Shown piece by piece: positions 7,096 through 14,476 of a stretch of DNA of 18,580 nucleotides. How positions within the stretch are numbered: the stretch's first letter is position 1; each line of letters opens with the position of its first letter. The stretch lies in the NCBI GenBank assembly GCA_023391905.1, contig JAEWAD010000482.1, positions 1 to 18,580 of the forward strand, given 5' to 3'. A program made the position numbers and the translations under genes. Below the pieces are notes generated by a model that had not been told where the DNA came from, did not search any database, and saw nothing but the letters and a program-made list of their open reading frames with translations. Origin of the DNA: Pseudomonadota bacterium. GTDB taxonomy: Bacteria > Pseudomonadota > Alphaproteobacteria > Rhizobiales > Kaistiaceae.

Positions 7096-8052
7096 TTACT
7101 GGACCGCGCGGATCTTGGCGATGATCGGCTCGAGCGCCGGGTCGTACTTCGCCTCCTTGGCCTTCTCCATGAAGGGCGCGAGGTCGGGCTTGTGCACGAT
7201 GACGCCTTCGGCGACGAGCTTGTCCAGCACGGCCGCCTGGGCCTCGGTGGTGTAGCCCTTGTACCAGTCGGCACTCGCCTCGGCCGCCTTCTGGAAGGCG
7301 GTGCGCAGGCGCTCGTCCTGGCCCTGGTACCAGTCGGCATTGCACATGAAGCCCATCGTCTCGGCCATGTGGTTGGTCATCACGAGGTGCTTGGCGACTT
7401 CATAGAAGCGCTTGTCCTGGATGGCGAAGAGCGGCTGCTCGACACCGTCGACGACGCCCTGCTGGATGGCCGTGTAGACCTCCTCGAAGGCGACGGTGGC
7501 CGGATTGGCGCCGAGCGCGCGGATCGACTCGATATAGGCCGGGATGCCGGGCGCGCGGATCTTGCGGCCCTGCAGGTCGTCGAGGCTGTCGGCCGGCTTG
7601 GTCACCAGGAACTGGCGGAAGCCGTGATAGGCCGGACCGACGACACGGAAGCCGGCCTCGTTGGCGATCGAATCCAGGATCTCCTGGCCGACCGGGCCGC
7701 GCCAGATGCGGAAGAAGTGATCCTCGTCGCGGTAGATATAGGCGACGCCCTCGACATTGGCGGCCGGATGGAACGAGCCGAGCACGCCGACGCTCTCATA
7801 CATGCATTCCAGCACACCGCCCTTCACCTGCTCGACCATCTCGTCGACCGTGCCGAGATGCGAGCCCGGGAACAGCTCGATCGACACGTCGCCGCCGAGG
7901 TCGGCCTCGATCTTCTCCTTGAAGACCTGCATGGCCTTGGTGTCCGGGCTGTCGTCGGAGCCCGCGCCGCCGATGCGGACGGTAACGCCGGCCTGTGCCG
8001 ACACGGTGGTGAGCGCCGCGACGCAGGCGGCGGCAAGAAGCGTCTTCAACAT
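7096..8052 (-). CDS. TRAP transporter substrate-binding protein (DctP type)
   Basis: Periplasmic receptor of the TRAP importer, 318 aa. Residues 1-21 form a Sec signal peptide (MLKTLLAAACVAALTTVSAQA) with an Ala-x-Ala cleavage site. The DctP-fold landmarks follow: LFPGSHLGT near residue 60, the conserved arginine in GRKIRAPG (Arg166) that in characterised relatives binds a substrate carboxylate, and QQGVVDGVEQP (about 197-207) from the dimer/hinge region. I start at 8052 because the ATG has GAGGGA six bases upstream and opens directly into the signal peptide; a longer frame to 8097 would bury it. The arginine supports a carboxylate-containing ligand. The neighbouring aminotransferase and regulator suggest that it also has an amino group (inference). 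Possible promoter and operator sites lie at 8151-8180. Confidence 0.93.
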   Translation of the reverse strand: MLKTLLAAACVAALTTVSAQAGVTVRIGGAGSDDSPDTKAMQVFKEKIEADLGGDVSIELFPGSHLGTVDEMVEQVKGGVLECMYESVGVLGSFHPAANVEGVAYIYRDEDHFFRIWRGPVGQEILDSIANEAGFRVVGPAYHGFRQFLVTKPADSLDDLQGRKIRAPGIPAYIESIRALGANPATVAFEEVYTAIQQGVVDGVEQPLFAIQDKRFYEVAKHLVMTNHMAETMGFMCNADWYQGQDERLRTAFQKAAEASADWYKGYTTEAQAAVLDKLVAEGVIVHKPDLAPFMEKAKEAKYDPALEPIIAKIRAVQ

Positions 8053-8150
8053 TGTCGTCCCTCTGTGGTTCTTATGGTTCCGGCACAGGGCAGCCACCCC
8101 GCGCGCGGCAGCGCAGTCGTTCAGTCACAGGCTTGCGGCTTTGTCGAGAA

Positions 8151-8178
8151 ACGATACTCGATAATTGATAGTCCGCAA
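8151..8178 (-). promoter_or_regulatory. Weak candidate promoter of the TRAP operon
   Basis: On the minus strand TTGCGG (8178-8173) and TATCGT (8156-8151) are separated by 16 bases, about 100 bases upstream of the binding protein start. The match to sigma-70 hexamers is only partial. The proposed operator at 8156-8170 would lie between the two hexamers, a classic place for repression. Confidence 0.3.
8156..8170. promoter_or_regulatory. Candidate GntR operator, site 1 (upstream of TRAP binding protein)
   Basis: ACTCGATAATTGATA matches the best site of the set (TATCGATTATTGATA, 9680-9694) at 12 of 15 positions, including 12 of the last 13. It lies about 105 bp upstream of the binding protein start, in an otherwise GC-rich gap. 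Assigning it to the GntR/FCD protein encoded at 10006-10680 is inference from its recurrence in front of these genes. Confidence 0.5.
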
Positions 8179-8249
8179 GCCACTCTCGTCGGCACACCGG
8201 TGCCGCATTTCACGGCAGCGCGCAGACACCGGCCCGCGCGCGCCGCGGC

Positions 8250-9569
8250 TCAGGCGATCGCCCCGATGGTTTCGTCCAGCGCGTCGACGATCACGTCGAT
8301 CTCGGCCTCGCTGACGATGAAGGGCGGCGTGATCTGGATATGGTCGCCGCCCTGGCCGAAATTCGCGCCCGGAACGCCGCCGCCGACGATGACGCCGCGA
8401 TCCTTCATGCCGGCGACCAGCCGCGACGTGAAGTTCTTCTCGGCCGGGTAAGGCTGGCGCGTCGCGCGATCGGCGACGAACTCGACGCCGGCATAGAGAC
8501 CGCGGCCGCGCACCTCGCCGATGCAGGCATGGCGCTGCTGCAGGGCGTCGAGGCGATCATGCAGATACTTGCCGATCGTGCCGCCACGGGTGAACAGCCC
8601 CTCCTTCGACATGATGTCGAACACCTGCTGGCCGATGAAGCACGAGGTCGGATGGCCGCTATAGGTGAAGCCGTGCACGAAGCGCTTGCGGCTCTCGCGG
8701 AAGAAATTGGTGATCTTGTCGTTGATCAGCACGGCGCCGAGCGGGGCGTAGCCGCTGCCGATCGCCTTGCCGCAGGTGATCATGTCCGGCACCACGTCCC
8801 AGTCCTGGATGGCGAAGGGACGGCCGGTGCGGCCATAGCCGGCCAGGACCTCGTCGGCGACGAACAGGATGCCGTAGCGGTCGCAGATTTCGCGGATGCG
8901 CTTGTAATAGTCGGGCCGCGGCACGAGACCCGACGCCGTCGTGCCGACGATGGTCTCGGCGAAGAAGGCAGAGATCGTCTCCGGCCCTTCGAGATTGATC
9001 GCCCGCTCCAGCTCGTCGGCGCAGTCGAGCGTGCAGCCGCCCTTATCCTTGCAATAGGCGCAGCGATATTCGTAAGGCGGCGCGATGTGGATCACCGGCA
9101 GCATGTAGGGCGTATAGGGCGCGCGCCAACTGGTGCGGCCGGACAGCGACAGCGTCGCGATCGTCACGCCATGATAGCTCTGCCAGCGCGAGATGATCTT
9201 CTGGCGCTGGGTGTCGCCACGCTCGAGATGATACTGGCGCGCGAGCTTCAGCGCCGTCTCGTTGGCCTCGGAGCCACCGGAGACGAAATAGACGGATTCG
9301 ATCCCCTTCGGCGCGACCGAGAGGATCGAGCGGCCGAATTCCTCCTGCCAGGGCGTGGTGAACTGGGCGGAATAGGCGAAGGTGACCGCGTCGCCCGCCG
9401 CAGCGAGTTTCTGGTAGATCTCGGTGCGGCCATGGCCGATGCCGACAACGCCGGCGCTGCCCATGCCGTCGAGATAGGCCTTGCCGTCGGCGTCATAGAG
9501 ATAGACGCCACTGCCGCGAACGGCGGTCGGGAGCTCGGAGGCATAATCCCTGGAAAAAATCGACGACAC
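8250..9569 (-). CDS. Class III (aspartate aminotransferase family) PLP-dependent aminotransferase
   Basis: Cytoplasmic PLP enzyme of 439 aa from the class III aminotransferase group (omega-amino acid, GABA, diaminobutyrate and BioA-like enzymes). It moves an amino group from a substrate amine to a keto acid. Visible motifs: GIGHG near residue 44, SGGSEANETALKLAR (98-112, cofactor phosphate contact), SYHG (131-134, aromatic stacked on PLP), FVADEV (236-241, Asp239 on the pyridine nitrogen) and ITCGKAIGSGYAPLGA (264-279) with Lys268 as the Schiff-base lysine. An uncommon cysteine cluster, CX2CX5CX3C, sits at residues 170-183. The start is GTG at 9569 with AGGAG about six bases upstream. It precedes the TRAP operon on the same strand by 197 bp and probably acts on the imported compound or a derivative; the true substrate is unknown. 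Confidence 0.9.
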   Translation of the reverse strand: MSSIFSRDYASELPTAVRGSGVYLYDADGKAYLDGMGSAGVVGIGHGRTEIYQKLAAAGDAVTFAYSAQFTTPWQEEFGRSILSVAPKGIESVYFVSGGSEANETALKLARQYHLERGDTQRQKIISRWQSYHGVTIATLSLSGRTSWRAPYTPYMLPVIHIAPPYEYRCAYCKDKGGCTLDCADELERAINLEGPETISAFFAETIVGTTASGLVPRPDYYKRIREICDRYGILFVADEVLAGYGRTGRPFAIQDWDVVPDMITCGKAIGSGYAPLGAVLINDKITNFFRESRKRFVHGFTYSGHPTSCFIGQQVFDIMSKEGLFTRGGTIGKYLHDRLDALQQRHACIGEVRGRGLYAGVEFVADRATRQPYPAEKNFTSRLVAGMKDRGVIVGGGVPGANFGQGGDHIQITPPFIVSEAEIDVIVDALDETIGAIA

Positions 9570-9679
9570 CTGGCTCTCCTGCTGGGCGGTCGCCGCCGGT
9601 TTCCTGGCGGCTGGAAGGGCGGCCTCGGGGGCCGCCTCTGGGCGGCGCGCAACATCCTGCGGGACCGCCGCCCTGTCAA

Positions 9680-9694
9680 TATCGATTATTGATA
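9680..9694. promoter_or_regulatory. Candidate GntR operator, site 2 (upstream of aminotransferase)
   Basis: TATCGATTATTGATA is an odd-length near-palindrome centred on T9687: arms TATCGAT and ATTGATA agree at 6 of 7 positions. It directly abuts a minus-strand TTGACA (9679-9674) that could be a -35 box, and it also contains AATAAT on the minus strand, a possible -10. Either way it lies in the promoter zone of the aminotransferase gene. It is the most symmetric of the three copies. Confidence 0.55.
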
Positions 9695-9809
9695 AAACTG
9701 GCGGACAGAAGACAGGATATTTCCCGCCGGCCGCCGAGGCGGCACAACCCGGGGTGACATCGGTGGATGCCCTGCAATGCGCGCGATCACGGCCTAGTCG
9801 CGCCCGGAA

Positions 9810-9824
9810 TATCGTTTATTGTTA
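9810..9824. promoter_or_regulatory. Candidate GntR operator, site 3 (upstream of the regulator gene)
   Basis: TATCGTTTATTGTTA matches site 2 at 13 of 15 positions in the same orientation, though its two arms match each other at only 4 of 7 positions. It lies about 180 bp upstream of the GntR start, inside a short AT-rich patch. This suggests the regulator controls its own gene. Confidence 0.5.
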
Positions 9825-10005
9825 TTTTCAGCGCTTCGCGGGCGCCCGATGATCAAGGAAATTGGCTGAAGCGCATGAGAAAGTATCGAAGCGACGGAAC
9901 GGTCGATCGGAATCTCATGCAGCCGGAGCGGCGGATCGCGCGATCGGGCGCCCCATGTCGCATGGCGCGACCCGACGGCGCGAAGCAACCCCATGGTGAG
10001 ATCCG

Positions 10006-10680
10006 ATGACACGCCGCCCGACCCGCAAGATCGTTTCCGGCGACACCCATGCCAGCCTCGAATCCGAGATCGGCGAGGCGCTGCGGGCGGCCATCCTCGA
10101 TGGTGAATTCAGCCCCGGCTCGCGACTGATCGAACTCGATCTCGCCAATCGATTCAATGTCAGCCAGGGCACCATCCGCGCCGCGCTGAAGTTCCTGCAG
10201 GCCGAGGGACTGGTCGAATACCGCCCGCGCCGCGGCAATTTCGTCATCACCGTCGAGAAGGCGGACGTCTACGAGATCTCGATGCTGCGCGAGGCGCTGG
10301 AATCGCTCGGCGCCCGCCTCGCCGCAAAGCGCATCGACGACGAGGGACGCGCGGCGCTGGAAACGCTGCTGCAATCGATGCGCACGGCCGCCGCGGCCGG
10401 CAACCGGGCCAAGCTGGTTGAGCTCGACTTCGAGTTCCACCACACGGTGATCGAGATCTCCGGCCATCGCCGGCTGATGGAGGCCTACAAGCGCCTCGAA
10501 GGCCAGACACGGATGTTCCTGCGGCTGACAGACCGCTTCTACAGCGACCCGAACGACATCATCGAGCTGCATGAGCCGCTCGTCAGCGCCATCTGCAGCG
10601 GCGACGCCGAGGCGGCCTTCCAGCTCGCCAACCGCCATGCCGACGCCGACGCCGAGGAACTGATCGAAAGCATGCGCTAG
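10006..10680 (+). CDS. GntR family transcriptional regulator, FadR/FCD subfamily
   Basis: DNA-binding regulator of 224 aa. The N-terminal winged helix-turn-helix spans about residues 15-85, with the recognition region RFNVSQGTIRAALKFLQAEGLVEYRPRRG typical of GntR proteins (described here in parts: RFNVSQGTIRAAL, then LVEYRPRRGNFV). The C-terminal all-helical FCD domain (about 90-220) carries the metal-binding set seen in this subfamily: Asp141, His145, His189 and His211. Such domains usually sense small carboxylic acids. It is divergent from the aminotransferase-TRAP genes, and near-identical motifs lie before all three units, so it probably controls them and itself. The ATG at 10006 has only a modest ribosome binding site (GGTGAG). 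Repressor is the more common mode in this family, but the sequence does not settle it. Confidence 0.93.
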   Translation: MTRRPTRKIVSGDTHASLESEIGEALRAAILDGEFSPGSRLIELDLANRFNVSQGTIRAALKFLQAEGLVEYRPRRGNFVITVEKADVYEISMLREALESLGARLAAKRIDDEGRAALETLLQSMRTAAAAGNRAKLVELDFEFHHTVIEISGHRRLMEAYKRLEGQTRMFLRLTDRFYSDPNDIIELHEPLVSAICSGDAEAAFQLANRHADADAEELIESMR

Positions 10681-10754
10681 CGGTTCGAGGGGGAGCAGTC
10701 TGGAAGTATCGGCAAGCCCCTCACCCCAGCCCTGAACCAGCGCCCCAGAAAACG

Positions 10755-10784
10755 AAAAAGGCCGGGCTGCAGGGCAACCCGGCC
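10755..10784 (-). terminator. Intrinsic terminator of the peptide-binding protein gene
   Basis: GGCCGGG and CCCGGCC form a stem extended by TGC/GCA around a 3-base loop, and on the minus strand it is followed by TTTTT (10759-10755). The single irregular pair is G-U on the minus-strand RNA but C-A on the plus strand, so it serves the minus-strand gene ending at 10807. It also separates that gene from the convergent GntR gene. Confidence 0.88.
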
Positions 10785-10806
10785 ATTTCCTGGAAGAAAG
10801 CCGCTC

Positions 10807-12318
10807 TTACTCGGCGACGACGATATCCTTGACGAACACCTTGCCGTCGACGCGCGGCGTCCATTCCGTCCGCTCGCTCAGGCCGTAGATGTCCTGCACG
10901 CGCAGGATCGAGTTCACCAAGGCCTGGTCGGCAGAGCGCTGGCTGATCTGCGCGTAGAGGGCCTTGCGCTTGTCGACATCCGTCTCGAAACGGGCCGTAT
11001 CGATCCACTCGGCGAGTTCGGCATCGCCGTTGGAAGCGCCGGGGCTTTCCTGGTGGTAATAGGCGGTGATGGCGCGGTCGGCGTCAAACAGTTCGTTCGC
11101 GCTCGACGAGTAGAACACGTCGGGGCGGACGTCCTTGTTGAAGATCGTCGCCAGGTAGTCGCTCCACTCGGGAATGCGGACCTTCACGTCCAGGCCGAGC
11201 GCGGTCCAGTAGGCGGCGACGGCCTCGACGGCGTCGCGATCCTTGAGGAAGCGGCCGCCGGGCCCGACGACGTTGATCGTGATGCCTTCGGCGCCAGCCT
11301 CCTTCAGCAGCGCCTTGGCCTTCTCCGGGTCATACGGATAGGGCTTCACGGCGTCGTTGAAGCCGAACGCGGTCGGCACGGCGAGTTGGCCCGAGGCCAC
11401 GCTGGCATTGCCCTCGAACAGGCCCTCGGCCAGTTCCTCGCGGTTGATGGCGTAGAGCAGCGCCTGGCGCACGCGCGCATCGGCGAGCGGCGAGCCGGAC
11501 CTGGCGTTGAGCACGATGAACGGCAGCTCGAGGCCCTCGACCTTGGCGACCTTCGGCAGCTGCTTCTCGAATTCCGGCGCCACATTGTTGATCAGGTCGA
11601 CCTCGCCCGAGAGCAGGCCGGCCAGACGCGTGCTGGCGTCGGGGATGAAGCGGAACGTCACTTCGTCGACCTTGGGCTTCTCGCCCCAATAGTCGGCATT
11701 GGCCGAGAGCACGACTTCCTCGCCGCGATCCCAGCGCTCGAACTTGTAGGGGCCGGAGCCGATCGGATGCGCCGCGAAATTCGGATCGGTCGCATAGGCC
11801 GGCGGCACGATCTTCAGCCAGTAGAGCCGCGCGGTGAGCGCCGGATCGGGCTTCTCGGTGGTGACGCGGACCGTGCGGTCGTCGACCGCGACGGCGTCCT
11901 TGATCGTCGACACATAGGAGAACTGGCCGGACTTCAGCGCCGGATCGACGATCCGCTTCAGGCTGAACGCGACGGCCTTGGCGTCGAGCGGCTCGCCATT
12001 GTGGAACTTGACGCCGTCGCGGACGACGATCTCCCAGGTGAGCGGGTCGATCTGCTTGGGCAGCGCCGTGGCGAGACCCGGCTGGAGATTGCCCGCGGCG
12101 TCGCGGATGTAGAGCGTCTCATAGATATTGTCGTTGACCAGCCGCTCCGGGCCGTCGTCCTGCGCCTGCGGATCGAGCGTCGTCGGCTCGGAGCCGATCG
12201 CGACGACGAGATCCGCCGCCAGCACGCCGCCGGCCGCCGCCACGAGAAGGCCGGCCGCCGAAACCGAGGCCAGCGCGGTGCGCCGGAGAGCCGACCTGAA
12301 GTCCAACAACACGTTCAT
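10807..12318 (-). CDS. Peptide/nickel-type ABC transporter substrate-binding protein (SBP family 5)
   Basis: Periplasmic receptor of 503 aa for a peptide/opine/nickel-class ABC importer. The N terminus has a twin arginine (LRRTALASV) before a hydrophobic stretch and an Ala-rich cleavage site near residues 34-35; export may be Sec or Tat. The mature part opens LVVAIGSEPTTLDPQ, the standard family-5 beginning, and contains the family signature region WEIVVRDGVKFHNGEPLDAKAVAF (about residues 94-117, quoted in part as VRDGVKFHNGEPL) and PIGSGPYKFERWDRGEEV. The ATG at 12318 has only a weak ribosome binding site. The gene is divergent from the permease and ATPase genes at 12621-16453 and has its own terminator, so receptor and transporter can be expressed at different levels. 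The ligand cannot be told; these proteins bind peptides, opines, glutathione or metal chelates. Confidence 0.93.
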   Translation of the reverse strand: MNVLLDFRSALRRTALASVSAAGLLVAAAGGVLAADLVVAIGSEPTTLDPQAQDDGPERLVNDNIYETLYIRDAAGNLQPGLATALPKQIDPLTWEIVVRDGVKFHNGEPLDAKAVAFSLKRIVDPALKSGQFSYVSTIKDAVAVDDRTVRVTTEKPDPALTARLYWLKIVPPAYATDPNFAAHPIGSGPYKFERWDRGEEVVLSANADYWGEKPKVDEVTFRFIPDASTRLAGLLSGEVDLINNVAPEFEKQLPKVAKVEGLELPFIVLNARSGSPLADARVRQALLYAINREELAEGLFEGNASVASGQLAVPTAFGFNDAVKPYPYDPEKAKALLKEAGAEGITINVVGPGGRFLKDRDAVEAVAAYWTALGLDVKVRIPEWSDYLATIFNKDVRPDVFYSSSANELFDADRAITAYYHQESPGASNGDAELAEWIDTARFETDVDKRKALYAQISQRSADQALVNSILRVQDIYGLSERTEWTPRVDGKVFVKDIVVAE

Positions 12319-12620
12319 TTATTTCACCCAGCAAGCGAGAAGTCTGACACTGCCCGGATGGTGCACTTGGATCGCAGGATGCGTGAAGTCTAATCGTCCT
12401 AATAAAACGGCGGGCCTTAGAAAATTCAACCAGACCGTTATTTCTTACGGATTGACTATTCTTGGAACGATAGTTCTCGCGTTAGCATCCCAGTGGAATG
12501 CCGTATCATGACCCACTGCCGGCGACGCCCTAGAACGGACGACAATTCGGAGAGAGCGCGTGACCAGACCGGACATTCAGACCCAGGGCCCATCCGGCCC
12601 GCCGCAGACGGACGGATTGC
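12319..12620. other. Divergent promoter region of the peptide ABC system
   Basis: This 302-bp gap separates the binding protein (minus) from the permeases (plus). Its middle (about 12390-12490) is clearly richer in A+T than the flanks and contains the minus-strand promoter candidate at 12401-12429. On the plus strand there is a TTGACT at 12452, but no good -10 box at the right distance. A short repeat GAAC-GATA-GTTC lies at 12465-12476. No gene is apparent. Confidence 0.55.
12401..12429 (-). promoter_or_regulatory. Candidate sigma-70 promoter of the peptide-binding protein gene
   Basis: On the minus strand TTGAAT (12429-12424) and TTTATT (12406-12401) are separated by exactly 17 bases, in the AT-rich part of the divergent gap. 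The leader would be about 75 bases. It is read from hexamer matches only. Confidence 0.45.
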
Positions 12621-13538
12621 GTGGCTAACCTCATCCTCCGGCGTCTCCTGCACGGCGTCGTCGTCGTCCTCGGCGTGATGACGATCGTGTTCTTCGTGAC
12701 GCGCATCATCGGCGATCCGGTCCAGGTCATGCTGCCGGTCGAGGCGACCGAGGCGGAACGCGCGCTGCTGCGCAACCAGCTCGGCCTCGACCGCCCCATC
12801 CTCGAACAGTTCCTGCAATTCGCCGGCAACACGCTGACCTTCAATTTCGGCGACAGCCTTTGGCAGCGGCGCCCGGCGATGGATATCGTCCTGCAGCGCC
12901 TGCCGATGACGGCGCTTTTGACCGCCGCCGGCATCGGCGCCGCCATCCTGCTCTCGATCCCGCTCGGCATCGTCGCGGCGCTCCGGCCCGACGGCATCGT
13001 CGACCGCACCACCGTCGTCGCGAGCCTTGCCGGCCTCTCCATGCCGCAGTTCTGGCTCGGCCTGCTGCTGATCATCCTGTTCGGCGTCAAGCTCGGCTGG
13101 CTGCCGACCTCGGGCGCCCGCTCGCCGGCCCACATCATCCTGCCGGCGATCACGCTCGCCCTGCCCTCGCTCGCCCGCCTCGCCATGGTCGTGCGCACGG
13201 CGATGATCGACGAGATGAACCGCCAATACATCAAGGTCGTGCGTGCCAAGGGGCTGAAGCGGGCGCGCGTCATCGGCGTGCATGCGCTGCGCAACGCCTC
13301 GGTGCCGATCCTGACGCTTTCCGGTTGGGAGATCATCGGCGCGCTCGCCGGCAATGTCGTCGTCGTGGAATCGATCTTCGCCTGGCCCGGCCTGGGCCTC
13401 ACCGTGATGCAGTCGATCGAGCGGCAGGACCTGATCCTGCTGCAGGCTGTGGTCTTCACCGTCGCCGTCATGGCCGTCTGCATCAACATCCTCATCGACA
13501 TCGCGCACCGCGCCATCGATCCGCGAGTAAACGTCTGA
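12621..13538 (+). CDS. Peptide/nickel-type ABC transporter permease (DppB type)
   Basis: First of two membrane subunits of the peptide-class importer, 305 aa with about six hydrophobic helices. The N terminus is typical of DppB/OppB (LILRRLLHGVVVVLGVMTIVFF, quoted in part: RRLLHGVVVVLG), followed by the family stretch on periplasmic positioning (LGLDRPILEQFLQF). The cytoplasmic EAA loop, which couples to the ATPases, is seen at AKGLKRARVIGVHALRNA (about residues 208-225). The start is a GTG at 12621; no closer in-frame start exists and the ribosome binding site is weak. Its stop overlaps the next ATG (TGATG, 13536-13540), so the two permeases are coupled. The substrate follows that of the divergent binding protein and is unknown. 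Confidence 0.93.
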   Translation: MANLILRRLLHGVVVVLGVMTIVFFVTRIIGDPVQVMLPVEATEAERALLRNQLGLDRPILEQFLQFAGNTLTFNFGDSLWQRRPAMDIVLQRLPMTALLTAAGIGAAILLSIPLGIVAALRPDGIVDRTTVVASLAGLSMPQFWLGLLLIILFGVKLGWLPTSGARSPAHIILPAITLALPSLARLAMVVRTAMIDEMNRQYIKVVRAKGLKRARVIGVHALRNASVPILTLSGWEIIGALAGNVVVVESIFAWPGLGLTVMQSIERQDLILLQAVVFTVAVMAVCINILIDIAHRAIDPRVNV

Positions 13539-14476
13539 TGCCGACGCCCGCCTCCACCGGAAATTCGCCGGGCCAGTTGCTGCGCGAGCTGCTGCGCGAC
13601 CGGCCGGCGACGCTCTCCACGCTCTTCCTGCTGCTGCTCGTCTTCGCCGCGATCTTCGCGCCGCTCGTCGCGCCGCACGATCCCGCCACGCAGGCGCTGC
13701 GCGCCCGGCTCGAGCCGCCCTTCTGGCTCGCCGGCGGCAGCCTCGACCACATCCTCGGCACCGACAATCTCGGCCGCGACGTGCTCTCGCGCATCATCTA
13801 TGGCGCGCGCACCTCGCTTACGGTCGGCCTGAGCGTCGTCGCCATCGCCGGCACGTTCGGCGTCACCATCGGTCTCGTCGCCGCCTATGTCGGCGGCCGG
13901 GTCGACAGCTTCGTCATGAGCTGGGTCGACACCCAGCTTTCCTTCCCCGATCTGCTGCTGGCGCTGACCGTGCTGACCGTGCTCGGCTCGTCGCCGACGA
14001 CGGTCGTGGTCATCCTGTCGATCGGCGGCTGGATGGTGTTCGCGCGCATGACCCGCGGCATCGTCAAGTCGACCCGCAACGAGGGCTATGTCGAGGCGGC
14101 CGAACTGGTCGGCTGCTCCATCCCGCGCATCATCTTCGTCCATATCCTGCCGAACCTCGCCGCGCCGCTCTCGACGCTGCTGATCCTCGAATTCGCCCGC
14201 ATCGTGCTGGCCGAGGCGGCGCTCTCCTTCCTCGGCATGGGCATCCAGCCGCCGGCCACCTCCTGGGGCCTCGATATCGCTGTCGGCAAGGATCACATCT
14301 TCGGCGCCTGGTGGCTGGTGACCTTCCCCGGCGCGGCGATCGCGCTGACCATCCTCTCGGCCAACCTGCTGGCCGCCTGGGTGCGTACGACGGCCGATCC
14401 GCAGGAGCGCGAAAAGCGCTTCGCCCGCTCGGCCGCCGGCCGGCAGATGCGCGCCGCGCGCAGGGTCGAAGCATGA
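13538..14476 (+). CDS. Peptide/nickel-type ABC transporter permease (DppC type)
   Basis: Second membrane subunit, 312 aa, pairing with the DppB-type permease. After a short polar N terminus comes one helix (FLLLLVFAAIFAPLVAPHDP), then the DppC/OppC hallmark HILGTDNLGRDVLSRIIYGARTSL (about residues 70-93, quoted in part: LGTDNLGRDVLSRI). The core follows, with the EAA loop NEGYVEAAELVGCSIPRIIFVH. The C terminus ends in a charged arginine-rich tail. The ATG at 13538 shares its A with the stop of the upstream gene. An upstream open frame back to 12860 lies inside the first permease and is not coding. The stop overlaps the ATG of the next gene (ATGA at 14473-14476). Confidence 0.93.
   Translation: MPTPASTGNSPGQLLRELLRDRPATLSTLFLLLLVFAAIFAPLVAPHDPATQALRARLEPPFWLAGGSLDHILGTDNLGRDVLSRIIYGARTSLTVGLSVVAIAGTFGVTIGLVAAYVGGRVDSFVMSWVDTQLSFPDLLLALTVLTVLGSSPTTVVVILSIGGWMVFARMTRGIVKSTRNEGYVEAAELVGCSIPRIIFVHILPNLAAPLSTLLILEFARIVLAEAALSFLGMGIQPPATSWGLDIAVGKDHIFGAWWLVTFPGAAIALTILSANLLAAWVRTTADPQEREKRFARSAAGRQMRAARRVEA

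Larger units (their letters stand above)
9570..10005. other. Divergent regulatory region between aminotransferase and GntR genes
   Basis: This 436-bp gap has no convincing gene. It holds the leader of the minus-strand aminotransferase, including a 7-bp stem-loop GGCGGCC/GGCCGCC at 9618-9636. It also holds two copies of the shared near-palindrome (9680-9694 and 9810-9824), and a TTGACA hexamer on the minus strand at 9679-9674 directly beside the first copy. The part from 9830 to 10005 is the apparent leader of the GntR gene, in which I see no further structure. A plus-strand frame at 9767-10009 looks non-coding. Confidence 0.6.

Noticed and set aside
8190..8205. Stem CGGCAC/GTGCCG downstream of the aminotransferase as a terminator
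   Set aside because: The stem is only 6 bp and no T-run follows in either direction. At most it is a weak pause or a chance repeat in GC-rich DNA.
7192..9692. Long plus-strand frames antisense to the TRAP binding protein (7192-8451) and aminotransferase (8340-9692)
   Set aside because: Both oppose genes with complete motifs, signal peptide and ribosome binding sites. Their products look like antisense readings without domains.
9767..10009. An 80-codon plus-strand frame before the GntR gene
   Set aside because: It has no good ribosome binding site, runs through the operator candidate at 9810-9824 and shows no recognisable features.
12452..12480. TTGACT at 12452 as the plus-strand promoter of the peptide permease operon
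   Set aside because: No acceptable -10 hexamer occurs at 16-18 bases. The nearest AT-rich hexamer (GATAGT) is only 11 bases away.
12860..13537. Upstream extension of the DppC-type permease to 12860
   Set aside because: It overlaps the first permease in another frame. The ATG at 13538 overlaps the stop of that gene and gives a normal length.
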